The position numbers and the translations under genes are program-made. Shown here piece by piece: positions 34,132 through 42,785 of a stretch of 64,000 nucleotides of DNA (its first letter is position 1; each line of letters starts with the position of its first letter). The DNA lies in assembly GCF_000974785.1 (NCBI RefSeq), contig NZ_BBWV01000002.1, forward strand, positions 992,001 through 1,056,000, read 5' to 3'. The notes below the pieces were generated by a model that was not told the DNA's origin, made no database searches, and saw only the letters and a program-made list of their open reading frames with translations. Source of the DNA: Flavihumibacter petaseus NBRC 106054 (GTDB lineage: Bacteria; Bacteroidota; Bacteroidia; Chitinophagales; Chitinophagaceae).

Positions 34132-35697
34132 ATGAAAACGATCGATATCTACCGCGGGACGGACTTACTGGCCACCATCAAGCCATCCGATAGCTCCACT
34201 CAGAACAAGGCCATCATGGGTGACAATGCCCTGAATCTTGACTTTGAGGATAGTCGGCATATCAGTTTCCAGATAAACGACTGGTGCGAAGTTTTCGGAG
34301 AGCGGTACGTGGTGAATGCAAAACCTACCGTAACCAAATCCAGCACCAGGTACTATGATTACAAGGTTCCGATGGTCGCCGAGGGTACGCTGATCTCCCG
34401 GGTGCAATTCCTTTTCCTCGGCGATGACAATTCTTTGAAGGAGCCGGATTTCTCCCTGATGGGAAATGCTGACACCTTCATGGATCTGCTGATGCAGAAC
34501 CTGCATCGGGTGGACAGCAGCTGGGTCCGTGGCCAGGTGCAGCCGACTGCGTACAAAAACATGACATTCTCTGCAGAGAACTGCTACAACGCACTTTCGC
34601 GGATAGCGGAGGAGTTCGGTACTGAGTTCTGGCTGGAAGGTAAGACCGTTCACCTAGTGAAGCGGGTGACGGATACTGGTCACACGTTCAAATATGGCCG
34701 GGGAAATGGCCTTTACGATCTGACTGGCCAGCCGATCGACCAGAGCAGTGTGATCACCCGCTTATATGCATTCGGGTCTGACAAGAACCTGCCCTCAGAT
34801 TACAGGAATTTCAGCAGGCGGCTGCGGATGACCGATGGCGAGCTGTACGTGGAACAGAATACCGCCCAGTATGGTGTCATTGAGTTCACCCAGATCTTCG
34901 ACGACATCTTCCCCCACCGTACTGGAAAGGTTACTGGTGTAAATGCTATCGACCCCTTCCTTTTCACCGATTCGACCATGGATTTTGACATCAATGCCCA
35001 GCTGCTACCCGGGATTTCGGCCAAGGTGACATTCAATACCGGCCAGCTGTCTGGCTATACGCTGGAGATTAAATCCTTCAACAACACCACCAAGGAGGTG
35101 CGAGTACTGCTGAACAAGGATGAACGTGCCCTGGATATCCCCAACACCAATATCCGGCCAGCCATCGGGGATGAATACGTGTTCGTGGACATCATCATGC
35201 CGGACAGTTACATCACTGCGGCTGAAGCTGCATTAAAAGAGGCTGCTGTAAGTATGCTGGATCAGGTTTCCGTTCCCCAGGAAAAGTATACGGTGACGTT
35301 CGACCCAACGGTGCTGAGGAGGAAAAATATCATTCCAGCTATTGGCCAGCTCCTGTGGATCACCGATTCCCAATTCGGCCTTGATCGTAAGATCCGGATC
35401 ACATCTTCCACCAGGAAGGTAGTGGATGAATGGGACATATCTGTTGAGCTGGCTGATACAGTGAATGCCGGCAAGATTGATCTCCTGGTGAACAATGGTA
35501 GTAACAACGCTCGGGATATTGTCAGCCTGGAAGATTACCTGAAGAACAACTCCACGCTTAACAACAACATCATTGGGGACGTGAATATCCGGCAAGGGAC
35601 CGTAAGGCTAGAGGAGTTTCCTACCACCGCAACAATGACTGGATTTTCTGAAGTGGTTGTGGAAAACGCTACCGGCAAGCTTTTCAAGAAGGTCTAA
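34132..35697 (+). CDS. Baseplate/tail-associated protein (Tal-like)
   Basis: The 521-residue protein has the layout of a tail-tip hub (gp27/Tal-like): an N-terminal beta domain with WCEVFGERYVVNAKP, a middle SAENCYNALSRIAEEFGTEFWLEGKT and RGNGLYDLTGQPIDQSSVITRLYAFGS, and a C-terminal half with strand-helix repeats. It should seal the tube and anchor fibres. No peptidase domain was recognised. The final residues (MTGFSEVVVENATGKLFKKV) may bind a fibre. Confidence 0.75.
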   Translation: MKTIDIYRGTDLLATIKPSDSSTQNKAIMGDNALNLDFEDSRHISFQINDWCEVFGERYVVNAKPTVTKSSTRYYDYKVPMVAEGTLISRVQFLFLGDDNSLKEPDFSLMGNADTFMDLLMQNLHRVDSSWVRGQVQPTAYKNMTFSAENCYNALSRIAEEFGTEFWLEGKTVHLVKRVTDTGHTFKYGRGNGLYDLTGQPIDQSSVITRLYAFGSDKNLPSDYRNFSRRLRMTDGELYVEQNTAQYGVIEFTQIFDDIFPHRTGKVTGVNAIDPFLFTDSTMDFDINAQLLPGISAKVTFNTGQLSGYTLEIKSFNNTTKEVRVLLNKDERALDIPNTNIRPAIGDEYVFVDIIMPDSYITAAEAALKEAAVSMLDQVSVPQEKYTVTFDPTVLRRKNIIPAIGQLLWITDSQFGLDRKIRITSSTRKVVDEWDISVELADTVNAGKIDLLVNNGSNNARDIVSLEDYLKNNSTLNNNIIGDVNIRQGTVRLEEFPTTATMTGFSEVVVENATGKLFKKV

Positions 35698-35700
35698 TTG

Positions 35701-35764
35701 TGTAATTAAAGCCGTTATTTCACACACTGTCCAAAGCGCTGCAACCATGCCGGGTAATATTGCC
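35701..35764 (+). promoter_or_regulatory. Late promoter module before tail fibre (dyad, 30 nt, TAnnATTGCC)
   Basis: TGTAATT at 35701-35707, 10 bases, TTTCACA at 35718-35724, 30 bases, TAATATTGCC at 35755-35764, and 2 bases later ATG. Unlike the copies at 20855 and 42720 the spacer has no terminator hairpin, yet the box and spacing are kept, which suggests selection for function rather than simple duplication. Confidence 0.7.
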
Positions 35765-35766
35765 CC

Positions 35767-37059
35767 ATGGCGGAACATATAACAGTTCGGATACCAGAGT
35801 TGCCGGCGGTCAGTGATGAACATCCGCTTACGCTCGCCGACACTTTCCCGCTCTGGAGTGCGGATGACAATATCACCCGCCACACAACCCTCAGTAAGCT
35901 TCGCGAATTCATTGCGACCGGTGGCGGGCCCACTGCAGCGCCCATTGTCATCGGCAATACTATTTACCATACTGTCACAGTTGGAGAGGCTGGTGACGGT
36001 GAGGAGACGATCCTTTCCATTCCTTCGCTTGCGGGTAAAAACTATAAGCTGCGCCGGGATGGAAGCGACATGGAGCCAGGTATTGCTTTTAACAATCTGT
36101 CCGCCGGTGGACTGCAGCTGATTCGCCCTTTTGATTACCTGGTGGCAGGGCAGTTATATGTGTTCGACTTGTTCGAACTGGCAGGCGGATCCTCAACACC
36201 AGGAAGCGGCAGCGGGTCCTTGTACAAAGGCGTTATTCGGGTTGATACCAACAAATTGATGGCACCAGGCGACATGAATAAGATCATGCAGCTGCGCGGC
36301 GGCGCCAGCGCCATTACGCTTACGCTTCCGGACGGCTCGCTGATACCGGCCAACTCCCTCACCATCATTGAGAGCAATATCCTGAACGATAAGCATAACG
36401 CTGTTACAACCTCTGGTGGCCAGTACATCTACATGAATGGCGCCAGTTACAACACTATCTATCCAGGAATAGGAGAATCGGTGTGGCTCTATTTTGATGA
36501 GGATGGATGGTATATCCTCAATGATTTTGGTGGCATCTATCGCGAGCTGGGCAACATTGTACCGGTATATAAAGCCGGCCCGAACGATCTGGTATTGGAT
36601 GGTTCACTTGTTTCCCGGGCTGATAATGCCAGGCTGTGGCAGGTTGTTCAGGGATTTGGGTCCTCGCTTGTTTCTGATACTACCTGGAATACTGCAGATG
36701 CTCTTGTGGCCGGCAGGACAGTTCAGAAGCCTTACCGTGGCTGCTTCAGTACGGGTGACGGATCTACGACATTTCGCCTTCCTGACTACCGAAACATGAC
36801 TTTGCGGGGTCTTAAATCGCTGATTGGTGGTGATACCGAACGCTTCCTCAACAGGCCAGGCGGCTACCAGCGACATGAATTCGAATCCCATGATCATGAT
36901 GTGCAGCCGCCGAATTCAAATAGTGACAGCGGATCAGGAAAAACTGCAACCGGTAATGACTCTCCGGAAGGATCTATCGCTCCATACAGCACTTCAGCTG
37001 TCGGTGGGGCGGAAACCAGAATGGATAATATCGGGGTAATCTGGGTGATTAAACGATAA
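35767..37059 (+). CDS. Tail fibre with phage tail collar domain
   Basis: The 430-residue protein has a beta-rich N-terminus that likely attaches to the tail, a middle stretch with strand repeats, and a C-terminal collar-type domain: GNIVPVYKAGPNDLVLDGSLVSRADNARLW (about 270-300), GDGSTTFRLPDYRNMTLRGL and a His-rich QRHEFESHDHDV loop (about 367-378), the usual metal-binding trimer tip. It lacks a signal peptide, unlike the four downstream fibre and spike genes. Confidence 0.8.
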   Translation: MAEHITVRIPELPAVSDEHPLTLADTFPLWSADDNITRHTTLSKLREFIATGGGPTAAPIVIGNTIYHTVTVGEAGDGEETILSIPSLAGKNYKLRRDGSDMEPGIAFNNLSAGGLQLIRPFDYLVAGQLYVFDLFELAGGSSTPGSGSGSLYKGVIRVDTNKLMAPGDMNKIMQLRGGASAITLTLPDGSLIPANSLTIIESNILNDKHNAVTTSGGQYIYMNGASYNTIYPGIGESVWLYFDEDGWYILNDFGGIYRELGNIVPVYKAGPNDLVLDGSLVSRADNARLWQVVQGFGSSLVSDTTWNTADALVAGRTVQKPYRGCFSTGDGSTTFRLPDYRNMTLRGLKSLIGGDTERFLNRPGGYQRHEFESHDHDVQPPNSNSDSGSGKTATGNDSPEGSIAPYSTSAVGGAETRMDNIGVIWVIKR

Positions 37060-37064
37060 CGGTT

Positions 37065-38450
37065 ATGAAGAACTTTTCAATATTATTTCTCTTTTTGCTG
37101 GCGAAACTTGGCGCCCTTGGGCAGAATACCAAGAGCGGAATCTTCTATACGCCCGTCCCCACACCGATGAAATACGATCGGCTGTGGATAGGGAAGGAGC
37201 TTTCGCTGTCCGACACAACCGCTCTGGGTGCCCAGGATTACACCAGGATCGCCAATCACAATGGTGACCTGTATCTGTCCTATCATGATCTCGACTGCGA
37301 TTGCGCGAAGTGGAGGAAATATTCAAGTGGAGTAGGATCTGCAGATACAACTTATATTATTCCTGGTCCAAGTGGAGGAGGTTTTTATCAGTTGGTACGC
37401 CAGATAGATTCGACCACCATCCAGGTTAAGAGTTTGGGAACCGATCTGCCTACGGGCTACATCACTGAAACAGATTCAAGTCTCTTGCTCCAGATAAGGA
37501 AATGGGTGTTGGATAGCGTATCCAGCTTCACAACTCCAACGATATACACCGGCAACGGTGTATTGAATGGCAATCGTACAGTTGACGCATCATCATACAC
37601 ACTTACTGTCTCATCCAGTGTTACGGGGTTTGTTCCGGTTATGGATGTTGCATCAACAGGCACCCGAACCGCATTGCGCGGATCTTCATCAGGCACTGGA
37701 GCTGGAGTCAATGGGGTGTCTTCAACAGGAATCGGGGTGAATGGAACGTCGAGTTCAAACGGTATCGGTGTATATGGGTTGTCATCAACCGGCACCGGTG
37801 TTGCTGGACAAACGTCTCAGGCGGGTACGGGTTCAGCTATTGCCGGGACATTTACTGCCAGCAACCCCGGATCAGGAAGCAGTGTTTATAGGGTCGTATC
37901 TTTCATTGCCTCGCCAGGTACGGCCGGGGATGGATTAGGGCTGCAGCTTGATTTCACGGGTAAGAACTACGGGGCCTCCTCTGGTTCGTTCATAATGAAC
38001 AAGATTAAATCCGAATGGCTGTCTGCGAACAATGCAACCCGCACAAGTAAGTTCACGATTACCGGCGTTTCCAACGGTACTGAAACCGACTGGCTTACAT
38101 TGATTCCCTCATATGGTCTTTTGCATGGAGATACAATTTCCACTCGTGCATATGCTCGCAATGCTGCTTTGTCTGTTGTCGATGCAACAAATGTCGCTGA
38201 TGGTAACTACGTAGTCACTTCTAACGATCGTTTCTTGTTACTGGGCGATATCACCGCCGACCGCACCGTGACGGTCCCGGATGGGACTGTAGTCAACCAA
38301 CGACTGGAAGTCGACTGCACTAATACCACAGGCTTTTCCTGGCTGATTTCCGGCAATGTGGTCTATTATGACGGTACCGCAATTCCGTCATTTTCGCCTG
38401 CGTATTACCGATTTTACTGGAACGGAACTAAATGGAAGCAGATCCAATGA
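37065..38450 (+). CDS. Fibre-like protein with signal peptide and short repeats
   Basis: The first 20 residues form a secretory signal (MKNFSILFLFLLAKLGALGQ) with a Gly-Gln cleavage site. A following beta domain (residues 25-150) and a repeat block at about 208-252 made of [TG]G(A/I/T)GV(N/Y/A)G-x-SS units are fibre-like; such repeats are common in fibre shafts and adhesins. The remainder is a beta-rich globular tip (SKFTITGVSNGTETDWLTL and similar). It overlaps the polysaccharide-lyase gene by 4 bases. Whether it is a virion or an exported protein is open. Confidence 0.65.
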   Translation: MKNFSILFLFLLAKLGALGQNTKSGIFYTPVPTPMKYDRLWIGKELSLSDTTALGAQDYTRIANHNGDLYLSYHDLDCDCAKWRKYSSGVGSADTTYIIPGPSGGGFYQLVRQIDSTTIQVKSLGTDLPTGYITETDSSLLLQIRKWVLDSVSSFTTPTIYTGNGVLNGNRTVDASSYTLTVSSSVTGFVPVMDVASTGTRTALRGSSSGTGAGVNGVSSTGIGVNGTSSSNGIGVYGLSSTGTGVAGQTSQAGTGSAIAGTFTASNPGSGSSVYRVVSFIASPGTAGDGLGLQLDFTGKNYGASSGSFIMNKIKSEWLSANNATRTSKFTITGVSNGTETDWLTLIPSYGLLHGDTISTRAYARNAALSVVDATNVADGNYVVTSNDRFLLLGDITADRTVTVPDGTVVNQRLEVDCTNTTGFSWLISGNVVYYDGTAIPSFSPAYYRFYWNGTKWKQIQ

Positions 38451-39913
38451 GGTATTTGCTGACCATATTATCCGTTTTGATTGCCTGTGTTTCGCACGGG
38501 CAATTGATGTTTTCATGCAGCTTCGAGATGACACCTTTCAACAAGTACCAGGAATCTCCGGAGAAGAAATTTCCAGTTGAGCAGGCTGTTGGATATACTG
38601 ACCGGGTTCGAGCGGATAACGCTTATGTTGTTACTGGCGCAAAGTCGGCCAGGTTCGAACTGAATACAACGGATCCCCAGTCCAATGTTGGAAATCACCG
38701 GTCAGAAATTGTTCCATATGAAAATGCTGCCGGCGTCTGGTATGAATGGACGTCTACTTTGGATCCAAATAACTGGGCTGATGACGCACAGGAGGAAGTA
38801 ATTGCCCAATGGCATGAGCGGTCAGCCAGCTGCTCGGCATCTCCCATGCTTTCCCTGGAGACTAAGTTTTACCAGGGTGCACAGCAGTTCCGGATCATGA
38901 CCAGGTATAGTGACGCTGATTATTGTGCAAATAACGGCGCTGCGAGAAAAGAACGTGCACCCGTTTACATTGGACAAATCACCAAGGGAGTACTGATTCG
39001 CTGGATTGTATACTACAAAGTTGGATTTGCGGGTGATGGTGAGATTCAGATATGGCGTGATCATGTCCCGGGCGAGGCAAATCCGCTCAAAATGGTTTCG
39101 GTTTATCACCTTGAGAATGCCACAACGGCTTACCAGGGCATGAACGCGGCGACATACTGGAAACTTGGTATATACAAATGGGTATGGGACCGGCCCAGCT
39201 ATGGAGGATCCACATCGACCAAGCGTGTACAGTGGATCGATGACCTGAAAGTATACGGTGCAGCTACCACCAAAGAGGAGCTGATGCCCTCCGGATCTGG
39301 GAATCTTTACCCGATAGCGAACGTAGGGTCACCAGCAACAGTCGCCGGCGGCACGAGCATCTTCGCTCGTACAGTGAGTGACAGTGATCCAGACGGATCT
39401 GTCGTATACCGGAAATGGACACGCATTTCGGGTCCCAATACTCCACTGCTCTCCAGCGGCAGCACCTCACAAACGCTTTCACTTGAGAACCTGGTACCGG
39501 GAGATTACCTGTATAGATATACGGTTGTAGATAATGCTGGCGATACAACATTTGCCACGCTCCCCATTAATGTTGGATCCTCCGGAAATGCAGCTCCTGC
39601 CGTTACCGTTACTCCATTGCCGGGTGCTATTAAGAATACCAACGGCCAGCTTTTGCTTCAAAGTGATGGTGGTACTGATAGCGACGGTACGATCCAAAAC
39701 ATACTGTGGGAAAAGATCTCCGGCGAACCCGTAAACATTATTTCTCCTGGATCTGCCAGTACTCAGGTTTCGCTACTCAAGCCAGGCTACTACGTGTTCC
39801 AAGTCACTGTGACCGATGACAAGGGAGCTGTCGCCAGCCGACAGGTAAGCCTCCGAATAACTGACAATTCAGCCATCAAAATCTCTGGCAGGGGAGTATT
39901 CAAAATGCTATAA
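38447..39913 (+). CDS. Secreted polysaccharide lyase-like protein with PKD-like domains
   Basis: The preferred start is the ATG at 38447 (MRYLLTILSVLIACVSHGQ); a longer in-frame ATG at 38432 would put five residues before the signal. Residues 20-270 resemble a heparin-lyase-I-type beta-jelly-roll enzyme: SEIVPYENAAGVWYEW, EVIAQWHERS and GEIQIWRDHVPG, the last two typical of the catalytic cleft. Two PKD-like domains follow (about 285-380 and 385-480). It is a candidate depolymerase for host surface glycan, carried on the tail or secreted. Confidence 0.75.
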   Translation: MRYLLTILSVLIACVSHGQLMFSCSFEMTPFNKYQESPEKKFPVEQAVGYTDRVRADNAYVVTGAKSARFELNTTDPQSNVGNHRSEIVPYENAAGVWYEWTSTLDPNNWADDAQEEVIAQWHERSASCSASPMLSLETKFYQGAQQFRIMTRYSDADYCANNGAARKERAPVYIGQITKGVLIRWIVYYKVGFAGDGEIQIWRDHVPGEANPLKMVSVYHLENATTAYQGMNAATYWKLGIYKWVWDRPSYGGSTSTKRVQWIDDLKVYGAATTKEELMPSGSGNLYPIANVGSPATVAGGTSIFARTVSDSDPDGSVVYRKWTRISGPNTPLLSSGSTSQTLSLENLVPGDYLYRYTVVDNAGDTTFATLPINVGSSGNAAPAVTVTPLPGAIKNTNGQLLLQSDGGTDSDGTIQNILWEKISGEPVNIISPGSASTQVSLLKPGYYVFQVTVTDDKGAVASRQVSLRITDNSAIKISGRGVFKML

Positions 39914-39924
39914 AAAACTTTTAT

Positions 39925-41010
39925 ATGAAAAAACTAATCGTTGATTTCAGTGGAACAATCCAGAAAGCAAGCAAATACGGTGTGCTGGGCGAAGTCCAGG
40001 TTAATTCACCTTATGGCGTACAAAATGCAGTACTGCCAGGCACGAGTATCAAGGCAATCCGGTTCGAAACCCGTTCGACCGATACGGCGATTTATGGTGG
40101 TGTGCGCTCGGAGATCGTTGTAAATGCACCAGTGAAGGACGCTACGGCCTTCAATCCCTGGTTTGCCTTCAAGTTCTACATCCCGTCAGCTGAGTGGGAC
40201 GGCGGAACAAAGGAATGCATTTTCCCCTTCCAATTTCATGACAAGAGCCTGGCTGACGGTGGCGAGAAAGCGTCACCGAATTTCGCTTTGGAGATCCTGA
40301 ACAAGAGGTTTCGTGTGGCTACCAGGTGGAGCACTGCAGATTACAACACAGCCAGCAACCGGAAAGAAAAGTGGACAGATATCGGTCCTGCTCCGATGGA
40401 CCAGGTCGTTGACCTCGTTGGTTACTATTTACCCCGGACTGATGGAACAGGAGTTCAAAAATTGTGGTTTAATGGCAAAGAGGTCTTTAACCTGGTTGGA
40501 GCAAATGCATTTGTCGGCAGCTACTACGACTACCTCAAAGTGGGCAACTACAACTGGAACAGGGTGCTCAAATGCGTCGGTTTTATCGGAGGTCCGCTGA
40601 TTGTCGGTGATTCGGCGGAGACTTACGAAAGCATGTATGCTGCGCTTCAGCCGGCAAGTCCGCAACCGGTTCCCAATAAGGCGCCTGTCGTTACTCTAAC
40701 CGACCAAAACGTGGTTACTACGTTCGCCACTTTATCCGCTTCTGTAGTTGATCCGGATGGTAAGATCGTTTCCACACAATGGCGTCAGGTGTCCGGCCCA
40801 AACGTCGCCCTTATCGGATCCCTTCAGTCGGCCGTAACCGGTATTTCCGGCCTCGTTACCGGTCAGTACGTGTTCGAATGTACTGCGACTGATGACAAAG
40901 GCGCTCAGACTGCTGGCAAATGCACAGTTGATGTTGATATACCCGTCCCCGCGAAAAAGGTGGTGTTTGAAGGAAGAATGTTTGACGACGGTACCTGGGA
41001 GAAACTGTAA
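39925..41010 (+). CDS. Polysaccharide lyase-like protein with one PKD-like domain (no signal)
   Basis: The 361-residue protein resembles the preceding gene: RSEIVVNAPVKDATAFNPWFAFKFYI, ECIFPFQFHDKS and KLWFNGKEVFNL follow the same order of lyase core segments, and a single PKD-like domain (about 250-340) ends the chain. It lacks a signal peptide, unlike the upstream copy, so the tandem pair differ in export or assembly. It ends EGRMFDDGTWEKL. The leader AAAACTTTTATATGAA is the same as at 3965. Confidence 0.7.
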   Translation: MKKLIVDFSGTIQKASKYGVLGEVQVNSPYGVQNAVLPGTSIKAIRFETRSTDTAIYGGVRSEIVVNAPVKDATAFNPWFAFKFYIPSAEWDGGTKECIFPFQFHDKSLADGGEKASPNFALEILNKRFRVATRWSTADYNTASNRKEKWTDIGPAPMDQVVDLVGYYLPRTDGTGVQKLWFNGKEVFNLVGANAFVGSYYDYLKVGNYNWNRVLKCVGFIGGPLIVGDSAETYESMYAALQPASPQPVPNKAPVVTLTDQNVVTTFATLSASVVDPDGKIVSTQWRQVSGPNVALIGSLQSAVTGISGLVTGQYVFECTATDDKGAQTAGKCTVDVDIPVPAKKVVFEGRMFDDGTWEKL

Positions 41011-41045
41011 ACAACCAATAGATCCTTAACCCGTATCGCCTAAAA

Positions 41046-41309
41046 ATGATACACATGCCAAATAAAACCATGCACTACGGAGATAGCGCAATTGCATACT
41101 GGACCGGATTTTTCAGTGCCGGCAGCACAGGAGTATTGCTTCTGAAAGTTGATTGGGCATTTCTGCCCATTGAGATCGGCGTTAAGATATTCATTGCTAT
41201 TGTAATTGCCTTTCTGGGTGGGATTGCTGGCGTGGCAGGTAAGGATATCTATAATTCCCGGCTGAAAAAATATATCGTAAAAGAAGACAAAACCAAAAAG
41301 GAAGAATAA
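41046..41309 (+). CDS. Small membrane protein, holin-like
   Basis: An 87-residue protein with two predicted transmembrane helices (about residues 15-34 and 42-65: FLPIEIGVKIFIAIVIAFLGGIAGVAG) and a basic, charged C-terminus (KKYIVKEDKTKKEE). Size, two TM segments and position just before the spanin-like and lysin genes suit a class II holin. It shares one base with the next start. Confidence 0.6.
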   Translation: MIHMPNKTMHYGDSAIAYWTGFFSAGSTGVLLLKVDWAFLPIEIGVKIFIAIVIAFLGGIAGVAGKDIYNSRLKKYIVKEDKTKKEE

Positions 41310-41566
41310 TGGGTCAAACGACAATCAAAACGACGAATGTCAATAAGCCTGCACCGCGCTGGTGGAGGAAGTTGGAAAGGGCAATGTTGATTGCCTTCAT
41401 CCCCGCGGCAGTTACGATTATCCAGGGTGTCAAGTTCAAAGACGAGCTGCAGGCTACCAAGCTTGTTTTGTTCCTAAATGTCGGCGTAGTGGCATTAATA
41501 AAGGGAACAGGAATGATTCTGGCCAATGGGGAAGAATACACCAGCACGGAAAAGCCTGATCAATGA
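41309..41566 (+). CDS. Small membrane protein, holin-like (second)
   Basis: An 85-residue protein with two hydrophobic stretches (about residues 25-40 and 53-70: KLVLFLNVGVVALIKGTGMIL). A basic N-terminus (RWWRKLER) and acidic C-terminus fit a membrane-spanning pair. It could be a holin or antiholin partner of the preceding gene. Overlaps the next gene by 4 bases (ATGA). Confidence 0.55.
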   Translation: MGQTTIKTTNVNKPAPRWWRKLERAMLIAFIPAAVTIIQGVKFKDELQATKLVLFLNVGVVALIKGTGMILANGEEYTSTEKPDQ

Positions 41567-42216
41567 GCACCAGTAAAACCATTCTGGGTATGCTGTTCCT
41601 TGCCCTGTTGATCATCCTGGCATTGAAGGACTGGTCGTGCAATGAACCAGCCGAACCTTCAGTGAATATCGACAGTATCGCGGCTACTCATGAAGCTATT
41701 CTTGCGGTAAAGGACAATCGTATTGCGGTACTTGACAGCCAGATCAGCGAGGCGAAACATCAGCTGCGGTCAGACAGCACATTGATCGTAAAGGCAAACG
41801 CACTGATCAAACCCCTCAACCAGAAAGTGCGTGACCTGGTAGCCGCCAATGAGCGGCTGAAAGCTGCAGGCGACATTCCAGGCCGTCTCGACAACTGTGA
41901 TTCGCTTGCCGACTATAGCTTGCGCTTTGCCATCCAGGAGGATAGCCTGCGTGCTTTGAATGAAGCATATCAGCAGCTGGGCAGTGATCTCGGCGTCATC
42001 TATGGCGCTGCGATCGATGCAGCCAATGATAAGGCCCTGGCTGAAACGAGGCAAAGGCAGTATCTGGAATCGCTGTTGCGGGCGACCCCCGCGCCGGTTC
42101 GCGAATCCCCCATTTCCCTGGGCCTGCATGCTGGGTATGGCGTGTCTGCCGGCGGCATGTCGCCGGTGATCAGTGTCGGAATCAATTATCGCTTAATCAA
42201 ATTCAAACGGAAATGA
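41563..42216 (+). CDS. Putative spanin-like protein with beta-strand tail
   Basis: The 217-residue protein has an N-terminal membrane segment (residues 6-22, ILGMLFLALLIILALKD), a Cys-containing linker, a coiled-coil periplasmic stretch (about 40-175: SQISEAKHQLRSDS, RDLVAANERLKAAG) and a beta-hairpin C-terminus (SLGLHAGYGVSAGG, MSPVISVGINYRL) that looks like an outer-membrane strand pair. A link between inner and outer membrane is what spanins provide. Its place between holin-like genes and the lysin supports this. Not a known spanin family, so the call is tentative. Confidence 0.55.
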   Translation: MSTSKTILGMLFLALLIILALKDWSCNEPAEPSVNIDSIAATHEAILAVKDNRIAVLDSQISEAKHQLRSDSTLIVKANALIKPLNQKVRDLVAANERLKAAGDIPGRLDNCDSLADYSLRFAIQEDSLRALNEAYQQLGSDLGVIYGAAIDAANDKALAETRQRQYLESLLRATPAPVRESPISLGLHAGYGVSAGGMSPVISVGINYRLIKFKRK

Positions 42217-42437
42217 TATTAAAATTCATCTTTCACACCTGGACAGGTGGTGTCGTACTCGGTGCTTGGATCGCGGGCTTTATTCTCGCTTCTGAGCGGT
42301 ACACAATCTTCACAGCAAAGGGTAAATACCCTGACAAAGTTATCGGCGACTGGCTCGCTGCCATCTTCTGGCCGTTGCCGACGCTATGGCGATGGGCTGA
42401 GGCTGGAATAAGGTGGTTCAAATCTCGCAAGAAGTAA
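42213..42437 (+). CDS. Small membrane protein
   Basis: A 74-residue protein with one or two hydrophobic stretches (GGVVLGAWIAGFILA and IGDWLAAIFWPLPTLW) and a Trp/Arg/Lys-rich end. It overlaps the spanin-like gene by 4 bases. It may be part of the lysis set; no family was recognised. Confidence 0.55.
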   Translation: MILKFIFHTWTGGVVLGAWIAGFILASERYTIFTAKGKYPDKVIGDWLAAIFWPLPTLWRWAEAGIRWFKSRKK

Positions 42438-42448
42438 AATCAACCTAT

Positions 42449-42703
42449 ATGACAGTAAAAGCAAAGTTCCGCTGTAACAACATTGTTGACTCAAATTTCG
42501 GTACCGCTACTGACGGTAGTATCTTTGGAAACCGAAAAGTGCAGTTCTCTCCCGTGTATGGCAATTCCGGTGAAAATGCTTCGTTCGCGAAAGCAACACC
42601 CAATGGCAATCTCGAACTGCAGATTGACAAATCCACACCAGCCTATGACTTCTTCAAGCCAGGCAAGGAATATTACCTAACAATCGAAGAGGCGACTGCC
42701 TGA
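42449..42703 (+). CDS. Small hypothetical phage protein
   Basis: The preferred start is the ATG at 42449 (MTVKAKFRCNNIVDSNFG); a longer frame opens at 42413 but overlaps the upstream gene. The 84-residue product is beta-rich (NRKVQFSPVYG, NGNLELQIDKS, GKEYYLTIEE), with no family I can name. It ends 16 bases before the late dyad at 42720. Confidence 0.55.
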   Translation: MTVKAKFRCNNIVDSNFGTATDGSIFGNRKVQFSPVYGNSGENASFAKATPNGNLELQIDKSTPAYDFFKPGKEYYLTIEEATA

Positions 42704-42719
42704 TATAAGTCAGCTTTAA

Positions 42720-42783
42720 TGTAATTACAGACGTTCTTTCACACAAATAGCCACCCGCAGCGGTGGCTATTTTTATCATTGCC
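42720..42783 (+). promoter_or_regulatory. Late promoter module before lysin (dyad, 30 nt, TAnnATTGCC)
   Basis: TGTAATT at 42720-42726, 10 bases, TTTCACA at 42737-42743, 30 bases, TATCATTGCC at 42774-42783, 2 bases, ATG at 42786. The element is closely similar to that at 20855, including the nested terminator, and is the third copy with an identical 30-base spacer. Confidence 0.7.
42746..42775 (+). terminator. Rho-independent terminator nested in late promoter
   Basis: Stem AATAGCCACC with GGTGGCTATT (42746-42755 and 42762-42771) and a 6-base loop, then TTTTA. It closes the lysis/small-gene operon while the following box starts the next. Confidence 0.85.
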
Positions 42784-42785
42784 GC

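Noticed and set aside
20480-38430. A nearly identical 19-20 base stretch GTATTACCGA(A)TTTTACTGG at about 20487 and 38405
   Set aside because: One is within a fibre gene and the other in a gap; with an indel this can arise by chance in a 64-kb window, and no further copies or function were seen.
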